Assembly: GCA_029572555.1 (NCBI GenBank)
Contig: JAKPVM010000245.1
Coordinates: 1 to 46,687, forward strand
Direction: 5' to 3'
Length of the DNA: 46,687 bases
Origin: Verrucomicrobiota bacterium
GTDB taxonomy: Bacteria; Verrucomicrobiota; Verrucomicrobiia; Limisphaerales; JAKPVM01
In this document: in pieces, positions 1 to 7,618 of the stretch
Position numbering within the stretch: position 1 is the first letter of the stretch
How the letters are laid out: every line of letters begins with the position of its first letter
Notes under the pieces: model-generated
Seen by the model: the letters and a program-made list of their open reading frames with translations, nothing else
Databases searched by the model: none
Told to the model about the DNA's origin: nothing
Position numbers and translations under genes: made by a program

Positions 1-240
1 CTATAATAATGTCACCTCTTACGAGGTTCTTTTGTGATGCCAGCATTCTTGCTGGCATTTTTTAACCATCGATAGATGGTGACAGGATTATAGCATAGAA
101 ATTAACATAGAGGAAAACCCCGTTAGGGGTGACAGAGCGATAATTTAGAAATCCAATAATGGCTCTGTCACCGCTTTGGGCGGTTTATGATGTTTCGTAT
201 TTCCTTTGCTATAATAATGTCACCCGCTTTTGCGGGTTTG
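1..240. repeat. Array of five GTCA-hairpin modules (three on +, two on -), three of them with TATAAT-N3-GTCA-stem-4nt loop-stem-TT
   Basis: Read directly. + strand: TATAAT(2-7)-aat-GTCA(11-14)-CCTC/TTAC/GAGG(15-26); GTCA(167-170)-CCGC/tttgg/GCGG(171-183); TATAAT(210-215)-aat-GTCA(219-222)-CCCGC/TTTT/GCGGG(223-236). - strand: TATAAT(92-87)-cct-GTCA(83-80)-CCATC/TATC/GATGG(79-66); GTCA(133-130)-CCCC/TAAC/GGGG(129-118). Confidence 0.85.
37..63 (+). terminator. Intrinsic-terminator-like hairpin with T tract (ATGCCAGCA-TTCT-TGCTGGCAT-TTTTT)
   Basis: Perfect 9-bp stem 37-45/50-58, followed by T run through 63. Could equally be a palindromic repeat. Confidence 0.5.
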
Positions 241-317
241 GTTTATATCATTTTTACAACCCTAAAAAATAATCACATAAGATATATCAAAGGATTAAAA
301 AAGATTAAATTAACAAG

Positions 318-412
318 GATAGACAGGATGGACAGGATTTTTTACAAGATGAACAAGATACAAAAGATAAACAAGATACAATATGTTTATCCTGTATATC
401 CTGTATCTCCCT
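318..412. repeat. Degenerate short tandem repeats (gACAGGATg / ACAAGATa, then TTTATCCTGTATATCCTGTATC)
   Basis: Repeated ACAGGAT/ACAAGAT words at ~9-11 nt period, followed by their reverse complement form ATCCTGT. Confidence 0.7.
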
Positions 413-684
413 GTTAAATAAAATATCCGTGTAAATCTTATGTTTTTCTTTTGTTTCCATAAGAAAGAATCCCTGTGATAAATCCGCGTTTATTAGTGTT
501 TTAAATATTTGCGAACATTTGCGAGAAATTTTCATACTAACTATTTTCGCAGATTAACGAAGCTGTTTATATTATTGTGTCAATTCAACAAATATCCACC
601 CATATATCCAATTGTAATTTATTTGCTAATGATTGAGGGAAAAAGGGATAAAAATTTCGCAAAAGTGATTTTTAAAAATACGTT

Positions 685-707
685 AAAAAATCCCTGAAAA
701 ATCAGGG
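685..707 (-). terminator. Rho-independent terminator for the minus-strand GT2/methyltransferase pair
   Basis: Minus strand reads CCCTGA-TTTT-TCAGGG-A-TTTTTT, 3' of the CDS ending at 774. Confidence 0.7.
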
Positions 708-773
708 GGGTAAGGTTTGATTTTTATCAGTTATAGGATGATAGTGACGCGTTTTTAATTATTTATTAATGAA

Positions 774-1484
774 TTACCCAGCTTTCGCTACAGCGATTAG
801 GCTTTGACCAAATGGTGGACGCACAAAGTTATATTCCCAAGAATGCATTACTGGCAAAATATATTTATCAAAAGTTTTAACCGCGGTTGGATTAAAAGTC
901 CGTGTTTTAAACATCTTAAAAATTAGGAACCAGCTGAAATACCCAATAAAATTAAAATAATGCATCTTTACAATGTTAAAACCAGATTGATTTAATTTAC
1001 TTATTAACTCCTTGCGATTATATCTGCGATAATGACCAAAAAGCGCATCAATATCAGAATAAAGTTCTTTTCTTGCAGGCACAAACAGACACAAATTGCC
1101 ACCATTATTTTCGAGCAATTGATTGTAATATTTCAACTCATCCAAATCATCTTTAATATGTTCAAGGACATTTACACAAACAATCGCGTCCCATTGCGAG
1201 TTCAAATTAACTGATTTGATTGTTCCTCTAATTGACTCAATGTCTGGCAAAGTCTGTTTAATCTTTTTGACAAATGGTTCGTGCGGTTCAATTGTGAGAA
1301 TTCTTTTAGCATCATTTATTGTTTTTAACAACTCTGTAAATTGTCCAATGCCAGCGCCAACCTCAATAATTTCTCCTTTTAAATATGGCAAAAACTCTTT
1401 CAAAATAGCCGACCTATAATTGTTAGCATACTGCAAGTCCTCAAATTCGTAATTTTTTATAGTATTTGAATTAGATGATTCCAT
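774..1484 (-). CDS. Class I SAM-dependent methyltransferase
   Basis: Motif I EVGAGIGQFTELL, motif IV WDAIVCVNVLEHIKDD. Confidence 0.85.
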   Translation of the reverse strand: MESSNSNTIKNYEFEDLQYANNYRSAILKEFLPYLKGEIIEVGAGIGQFTELLKTINDAKRILTIEPHEPFVKKIKQTLPDIESIRGTIKSVNLNSQWDAIVCVNVLEHIKDDLDELKYYNQLLENNGGNLCLFVPARKELYSDIDALFGHYRRYNRKELISKLNQSGFNIVKMHYFNFIGYFSWFLIFKMFKTRTFNPTAVKTFDKYILPVMHSWEYNFVRPPFGQSLIAVAKAG

Positions 1485-1486
1485 TT

Positions 1487-2227
1487 CTATTTAAAGAAAT
1501 TGTATTTTAATATGCATAAGAACGCATAAACACCGTCTTTCCACCCAATTTTCTTACCTTCGTCATAAGTGCGTCCATAATAAGAAATTGGGACCTCATA
1601 AATTCTCAAATTTAATTTGCTTACTTTTGCTGTTATTTCGGGTTCAAATCCAAATCTATTTTCTTCAATTTTTATTTTGTCTAATACTTCTTTTCTGAAC
1701 AGTTTATAGCATGTCTCCATATCTGTCAGGTTCAGGTTTGTAGCCATATTTGACAGCATTGTCAGAAAATGATTACCAAGCGAATGCCAATAATACAAAA
1801 CGCGGTGAGTGCCAAAACCAAGAAATCGCGAACCATAAACCACATCAGCCTTATTCATTAAAACTGGTTTTAATAGCATATAATATTCAGTCGGGTCATA
1901 CTCAAGGTCTGCATCCTGAATTATCACATAAGGCGCAGAAACATTCATAAAACCAGTTCTTAACGCAGCGCCCTTACCTTGATTATAATCAAGTTTGAAC
2001 AACTTAATGCGCAAATCTTTTTCTGCTTTCTGGCATACAATTTCATAAGTTTTATCATTAGAACCGTCGTCCACTACGATAACTTCCATCACTGGGTGCT
2101 GTTCAAGAATCACATCTAAAATTGCAGCGATAGTGTTCTCTTCATTGTAAACAGGGACAACAACCGCAAGACACGGCGGTATATCTACGTTTGAGTTTAT
2201 AGTAATGGGACTACTGCTACTGTTCAT
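1487..2227 (-). CDS. Glycosyltransferase family 2 (dolichyl-phosphate mannosyltransferase-like)
   Basis: AVVVPVYNEENTIAAIL, EVIVVDDGSNDKT, QDADLEYDPTEY, DMETCYKLFR motifs. Confidence 0.9.
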   Translation of the reverse strand: MNSSSSPITINSNVDIPPCLAVVVPVYNEENTIAAILDVILEQHPVMEVIVVDDGSNDKTYEIVCQKAEKDLRIKLFKLDYNQGKGAALRTGFMNVSAPYVIIQDADLEYDPTEYYMLLKPVLMNKADVVYGSRFLGFGTHRVLYYWHSLGNHFLTMLSNMATNLNLTDMETCYKLFRKEVLDKIKIEENRFGFEPEITAKVSKLNLRIYEVPISYYGRTYDEGKKIGWKDGVYAFLCILKYNFFK

Positions 2228-2332
2228 TTAATCATAAACCTTTCAAAAATAAGCATTAAATTCAAGTCAGAATATCCTACGATTTTATTTTAATCTTTTA
2301 AATAGAATAGAAATAGCGTAGTAGATTGATTT

Positions 2333-3190
2333 ATGAAATCAAAAACAATTCAAGTATCCTGCGCACAAATGCACTGGGGTAAGAAACTTGAGTATAATCT
2401 TGCAAAAACGGTTGAATTTATTAAAGAGGCTGCAAAAACAGGCTCTCGTGTGATTTGTTTTCCTGAAGCAAATCTCACCGGATTCTATTTCCCGTATGTT
2501 TTAAAATATTCTATCGAATCTGTAATTTCAGCATTAGATGAAGTGTGCTCAGTTGCAAAAACTTATGATATTTGGGCAATCGTTGGCACTATCCAGAAGA
2601 CAAGAAACAAATTTTTGAACCTCGCTCATATAATATCGCCTGATGGGAAAATTGTTTATGAATATGCAAAAATCCACCTTGCTGGAAACGAAGAGAAAAA
2701 ATATTGTTGCGGTGGCAATAAACTTGCACTTTTTGAAATAGATGGGATCTGCTGTACTATGGCAATCTGCCGAGATGGAAGACACCCTGAGGTTTACAGA
2801 ATTCCGGCTATGGCTGGTGCTCAAATCCTTTTTCATCCTTCTTGCAGTTTTGATAAAATAGAAACGGTCGTCTGGAAGCGAACAAGCGGCAGAGCGCAAC
2901 TTCCAGCAGGTCCAACAACCCGAATTTTTCATTGCGTAGCAAATACAGTTGGGCAATCTCCTGACGGTCTATATACCTCAAGCGGAGCATCATTCATTCG
3001 TGACCCATCCGGATTGCCTTTAATTGAAGCAAGTCCATATCAAGAAGAATTGATAACTGCTGTTTTAAACCTCAAAAAGGCTGATTGTTCTTTTGCAATT
3101 GATAGCCTGAATGAACCGTCTTTTTTGAAACCATACTGGGAACAAATGATTTTAGAAATGAAAAAAAGAGCAAATCTAAAGCCTGAATAA
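2333..3190 (+). CDS. Carbon-nitrogen hydrolase (nitrilase superfamily)
   Basis: FPEANLTGF (Glu), AKIHLAGNEEKKY (Lys) and ICRDGRHPEVYR (Cys) form the E-K-C triad context. Confidence 0.88.
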   Translation: MKSKTIQVSCAQMHWGKKLEYNLAKTVEFIKEAAKTGSRVICFPEANLTGFYFPYVLKYSIESVISALDEVCSVAKTYDIWAIVGTIQKTRNKFLNLAHIISPDGKIVYEYAKIHLAGNEEKKYCCGGNKLALFEIDGICCTMAICRDGRHPEVYRIPAMAGAQILFHPSCSFDKIETVVWKRTSGRAQLPAGPTTRIFHCVANTVGQSPDGLYTSSGASFIRDPSGLPLIEASPYQEELITAVLNLKKADCSFAIDSLNEPSFLKPYWEQMILEMKKRANLKPE

Positions 3191-3259
3191 ATTTTCCGAT
3201 TTAAATTAATTCAAATATTGCATTTTCGTTATGGGAATTTATAATCTGATATAACAACA

Positions 3260-4363
3260 ATGTATCAAGAAGAAAAACTAAAAGAACTATCGAGTAAGTT
3301 TCAAATCTACGGGCATTTCCTTCACGCCGAACCGTGTAAAATCGGGCACATAAACGAAACTTATACCGTGACTTATAACCAGGGCGGCACTAATGTAAGA
3401 TATGTGCATCAAAAGTTAAATGTTTCGGTATTTAAGGATCCTGACGCAGTGATGGAAAACATAATGAGAATCACAACCCATATCAGGTCTAAACTTGAAT
3501 CGCAAAATGTTGATGACGTTACACGAAAAGCACTTATAGTTGTGCCGACAAGAAATAATGAACCATACTACAAGAACCATCATCAGGAGTGTTGGCGCGC
3601 TTTTGTTTTTATTGAGGACGCAGAAACATTTGAAGCCGCGCTTTATCCAAAACAAGCATATCAGGCTGGAAAGGCATTTGGGACATTTCAATCTCTTTTA
3701 AGTGATTTACCCGGAAAACGGTTAAATGAAACCATACCAGATTTTCACAACACCAGGAAAAGGTTCACGACCTTACAATCTGCAATTCAAGAAGATAGAT
3801 TTAATAGAGCAAAGTCTGCTGAAAAAGAAATTGAATTTGCGCTGAAACACGAACCAATCGTAGACGTACTTTTAAAAGCCCATTCAAACGGAAAAATTCC
3901 CGAACGGATTACCCACAATGATACAAAGTTTAATAATGTAATGCTTGATATAAAAACTGGTGAACAAATGTGTGTGGTTGACCTTGATACAGTAATGCCC
4001 GGACTTGTACTTTATGATTTCGGCGATATGGTCAGGACAACCACAAGTCCCACACTTGAAGACGAACTTGATTTGTCAAAAGTAAAGATGCGAATGCCAA
4101 TGTTCCAGTCGCTTGCTCGCGGTTATATTGAAGCTACACAATCATTCCTGACAAAGGCTGAAAAATCTTTTTTAGCCTTTTCTGGAAAATTAATAACTTT
4201 CACAATTGGAATAAGATTTTTAACAGACTATTTAATGGGGGATATTTACTTCCGCGTCCATCGCCCAAATCATAATCTTGATAGATGTCGAACACAATTT
4301 AAACTTGTTGAATCTATTGAAGAGCAAGAAGACAAAATGCAAAAATTTGTTGATAGTATATAA
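3260..4363 (+). CDS. Aminoglycoside phosphotransferase-fold sugar kinase, N-acetylhexosamine kinase (NahK)-like
   Basis: GHINETYTV, RITHNDTKFNNVMLD, MCVVDLDTVMPGLVLYDFGDMVR. Confidence 0.8.
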   Translation: MYQEEKLKELSSKFQIYGHFLHAEPCKIGHINETYTVTYNQGGTNVRYVHQKLNVSVFKDPDAVMENIMRITTHIRSKLESQNVDDVTRKALIVVPTRNNEPYYKNHHQECWRAFVFIEDAETFEAALYPKQAYQAGKAFGTFQSLLSDLPGKRLNETIPDFHNTRKRFTTLQSAIQEDRFNRAKSAEKEIEFALKHEPIVDVLLKAHSNGKIPERITHNDTKFNNVMLDIKTGEQMCVVDLDTVMPGLVLYDFGDMVRTTTSPTLEDELDLSKVKMRMPMFQSLARGYIEATQSFLTKAEKSFLAFSGKLITFTIGIRFLTDYLMGDIYFRVHRPNHNLDRCRTQFKLVESIEEQEDKMQKFVDSI

Positions 4364-4401
4364 AAAGGTTTATGACTTTTAAATCCAGTCAGAGCCAAAA
4401 A

Positions 4402-5892
4402 CTATAATTCATTTAAATAGATTTTGCCGATTTTATATCTCCTGTTGCCATCTTCGTCGTCCAATGGCAATGCAATTTTTGGTGTTCCATCGGCTAATCC
4501 GATTGAAATGAAGGCGTCATAATGTCCAGGTTTTATTGCTGGTTTAAAAACGCCCTGCTTATCCACGAATTTTCTCCCAATAACGAACTTAGAAGAAACA
4601 GTAACCGTATCATAATTGATGGCAGTTGATGATGGTTTAAGCGATGAAAAATCAAAAGAGTCGTCAACGTTAACAGAGGCTATTCCCTCTTTTTCATCCT
4701 TAAGAGTCAAAGCCAAAAATCCCCCTTTGTATAACGGGGCGACACCAGCATTAGCCCATTGAGTTTCAAAAGTAAAGGTTTCTCCAATTGCAATAGATTC
4801 TGGAATTTTTATTTGATGAAGTTGAAATCGGTAGCCGATTCTTTTATTTACATTATTGATGATTTCCCTGTTTTCATTCAAAAACTCTCTGGGCCACCAG
4901 TGGATTGACATATAACTTGCGTGGTATTCTTCAACTGCTTTCAGCAAAAGCGAACCATCACCCCACGCCCCTCGTTGTTTTGAAGCCCCATAATGTTCAT
5001 GCTCAAGTATAACGGGTAAACGAGGCCAGAATTCTTGAGCCATTTCTGAATGATACCATGAATTTGGTGGAGGTTGAACCATAATACTATCGTCACGAAG
5101 TGTCACCCCTTTTGAAAGCGCATAATCAGTAATCGGAAAATGTCTTCCCGGCTTGCTTGCTCCCGCAACATCGTCGCTAATGCATAACAATGTCTTTTTA
5201 AAATATTTTAGATGGAGGTCTATATGGGCTTTGCAGGCTTCAAAGGTCTGTTTTTCATCAAGACGGCTACCGAAACCAGTATGCCCTTCCCCCCACATTC
5301 CGAATGAGCCAATATCAATAAAAGCCACATTGGGATTTCCATCATATCTTTTTGCCATTGCGGAAATAAAATTCTCAAGTTTCTTGAGAAATACCGAGTC
5401 AAGATAATCTGGTTCCCATAACGCGCCATCCTGCGCTGGTCCTTTTCCAAAATTAAAATTCACTCCTTTGGCTCCAGCATTTTTCACCCACTCTGGTGTG
5501 GCATATCTTAACCAGCTTTCAGTGCAAGAGACCCTGATGGCTATTTGTTTGCCTTTATCAATCCAACGTTGAGATGGAGTATCGAATAACCACCAGTTAA
5601 ATTTGCCTTCCTCAGGTTCAAGAAAAGCCCACGGCACCCTTAAATAAATTACTGTTAATCCCGGAAAATCATCTAAGGTATCCGACGGTTCAAGTTTAGA
5701 ACCATAATTTTTTATAATGTTCGAATAGAAATGAAAAGTCCATCCCATACCGGGATTATTCAAAACCTTATTATTGTCCGTGAATCTTCTGATTAAGTAT
5801 TTTTGTTGAGAATCTGATGTGTATCCGATTTGTTGCCAATTGAGAGTGAATGCCCCAATCACAAACAATAATGGTAAATAATTTCTTTTCAT
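4402..5892 (-). CDS. Secreted DUF4832/DUF4874-type, glycoside-hydrolase-like protein
   Basis: NNPGMGWTFHFYSN start of mature region, TIM-barrel-like FIDIGSFGMWGEGHTG, N-terminal hydrophobic signal. Confidence 0.65.
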   Translation of the reverse strand: MKRNYLPLLFVIGAFTLNWQQIGYTSDSQQKYLIRRFTDNNKVLNNPGMGWTFHFYSNIIKNYGSKLEPSDTLDDFPGLTVIYLRVPWAFLEPEEGKFNWWLFDTPSQRWIDKGKQIAIRVSCTESWLRYATPEWVKNAGAKGVNFNFGKGPAQDGALWEPDYLDSVFLKKLENFISAMAKRYDGNPNVAFIDIGSFGMWGEGHTGFGSRLDEKQTFEACKAHIDLHLKYFKKTLLCISDDVAGASKPGRHFPITDYALSKGVTLRDDSIMVQPPPNSWYHSEMAQEFWPRLPVILEHEHYGASKQRGAWGDGSLLLKAVEEYHASYMSIHWWPREFLNENREIINNVNKRIGYRFQLHQIKIPESIAIGETFTFETQWANAGVAPLYKGGFLALTLKDEKEGIASVNVDDSFDFSSLKPSSTAINYDTVTVSSKFVIGRKFVDKQGVFKPAIKPGHYDAFISIGLADGTPKIALPLDDEDGNRRYKIGKIYLNEL

Positions 5893-6003
5893 ATTGGCTA
5901 AGAATTATTGTTAATAGGTTATTTTATTTGCAATAGCCGCAGAGACTGTAAAAAAATCTCCCGAAGAAGTTATAAATTAAAATAGCAATATTATTACATT
6001 AAA

Positions 6004-7257
6004 CTACTTCTTAACATCAACTTGTTTTATATAATTTACCTGAGTCGGATATGCCATTTCTATGCCTTCTTCTTTAAATCGTTTAAGTATGGTAATATTT
6101 AACTCCTGCATCCCCGCCACATATTCCTTATAATCAAGCCCATTCCACCAGTGAACCACTGAAATATTTAAAGAAGAATCATTAAATTTATCCAAACCGA
6201 CTAAAACATCTTTGGTTTTAGGATGCGCTCGGTAAATCTCATCAAGAATTTGTGTGGCAAGTGTAACTTTATCCAGCGGCGTTTCATAAATTATCCCTAT
6301 GTTAATAGAAGTTTTAATATCTGGCCTGCGTGAAACGTTAACGATTGTAGATTGAGCAACTGTTTTGTTAGGAACTGAAATAAGGTGTCCATCAAGATTC
6401 CTTACCAAAGTGCTTCTAAGTCCAATCCTTTCAACAACACCGTCATAAGAGTCCCATTTAACTCTCTCTCCAATATGAAAAGGTCGGTCTAAGAAAATTG
6501 CTATAGCTCCAATGAAATTTGCTATAGTTTCTTGTGCCGCTAAGCCAAGCGCTAAACCGCCGATAGATAGAGAGGCGAGCAAGCTGGTGATATTGATATT
6601 AAGATTTTGGGCTGTAACTAGAATTGCTATGATAGCGAGAATTATCTTTAAAGTCTTTTTTAGTACTCCAAATAATTGCGCATCAAATGCCTTGTCAGGC
6701 TCGGCGGCTTTATCTTCCATAAACCCCAACAAGACATCTATTGAACGCATTGCCATTATGGTTAATGACCATGCAACCACAAGTTTTAAGCCCTTTGAAA
6801 AATAAGATTCAATCCATTCAGGCCAATTAAATATATCCAAACCAATATGCAAAAATATTACAAATACGATTACTTTTGCAGGTTTGCGAAGAAGATCTAT
6901 CAATAAATCGTCATATTTACTTTCCGTCCTTCTGGCAAGTCCTTTAAATATTCTAATGAAAATAAAATCAATCAACAACATTACAAGATATGCAATGGAA
7001 AAATAGATTAATGAGGCAATGTATTGATAAATAGGATACCCTAAAATTCCTACTTTAAAAACTTCTATTTGGTCAAAACCAAACGTTAAACTATTAGTAG
7101 AAATTGCTTTGCTACTGATTGCCGCAATGGAAATAGAATTGGTTGTCCCTGCTGAATTTGTCATTGTTGTCTGGGCATTTACCCAAACGGAAAACAACAA
7201 AACTATTATTAAAATTCCAATATATACCCTAAAAAAAGATTTAAATTTAATTTTCAT
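6004..7257 (-). CDS. Mechanosensitive ion channel, MscS family
   Basis: SLSIGGLALGLAAQETIANFIGAIAIFLDRPFHIGERVKW and DGHLISVPNKTVAQSTIVN; multiple N-terminal TM segments. Confidence 0.92.
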   Translation of the reverse strand: MKIKFKSFFRVYIGILIIVLLFSVWVNAQTTMTNSAGTTNSISIAAISSKAISTNSLTFGFDQIEVFKVGILGYPIYQYIASLIYFSIAYLVMLLIDFIFIRIFKGLARRTESKYDDLLIDLLRKPAKVIVFVIFLHIGLDIFNWPEWIESYFSKGLKLVVAWSLTIMAMRSIDVLLGFMEDKAAEPDKAFDAQLFGVLKKTLKIILAIIAILVTAQNLNINITSLLASLSIGGLALGLAAQETIANFIGAIAIFLDRPFHIGERVKWDSYDGVVERIGLRSTLVRNLDGHLISVPNKTVAQSTIVNVSRRPDIKTSINIGIIYETPLDKVTLATQILDEIYRAHPKTKDVLVGLDKFNDSSLNISVVHWWNGLDYKEYVAGMQELNITILKRFKEEGIEMAYPTQVNYIKQVDVKK

Positions 7258-7300
7258 ATAAACTATCTTTCCTAAAATAAATTAATCAAAATATAAATAA

Positions 7301-7519
7301 TTATCCACCCGCAACAATTTTAACAATTTCCAATCTGTCGCCTTCTTTTAAAATACGATTCTTAAATTCTGACGGCGCAACAGCATCGCCATTATGCTCA
7401 ATAACTACATTTCGTGGCAAGAAATTATTGTTTAAAAGAAATTCCTCTATCGTGCAAGGCAAATTTACCTCGATTGCCTCGCCATTTGCGATAATAATCT
7501 TTTTAGTTTTCTCTGACAT
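7301..7519 (-). CDS. thiS: Sulfur carrier protein ThiS
   Basis: 72 aa with C-terminal Gly-Gly (VKIVAGG), INGE-like N-terminus. Confidence 0.88.
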   Translation of the reverse strand: MSEKTKKIIIANGEAIEVNLPCTIEEFLLNNNFLPRNVVIEHNGDAVAPSEFKNRILKEGDRLEIVKIVAGG

Positions 7520-7618
7520 AAATTATAAAAACAACAAAACACTATAAAATCTAAAATCATTTCAGCGCAAGTTAAACATATAATTTAAACCATTGAACAA
7601 TTATGGTATAAATAATGT

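Noticed and set aside
1-240. CRISPR array
   Set aside because: Units are in mixed orientation, spacing is irregular and stems differ; no constant repeat with unique spacers and no cas genes in the window.
187-417. 76-aa ORF and other short ORFs in 187-697 as genes
   Set aside because: They run through the hairpin array and tandem repeats and show no protein-like conservation; best explained as chance ORFs in non-coding DNA.
1032-1419. ORFs antisense to the methyltransferase, and all similar 60-147 aa antisense/overlapping ORFs in the track
   Set aside because: Opposite or overlapping frames of confidently identified genes with no recognisable motifs.
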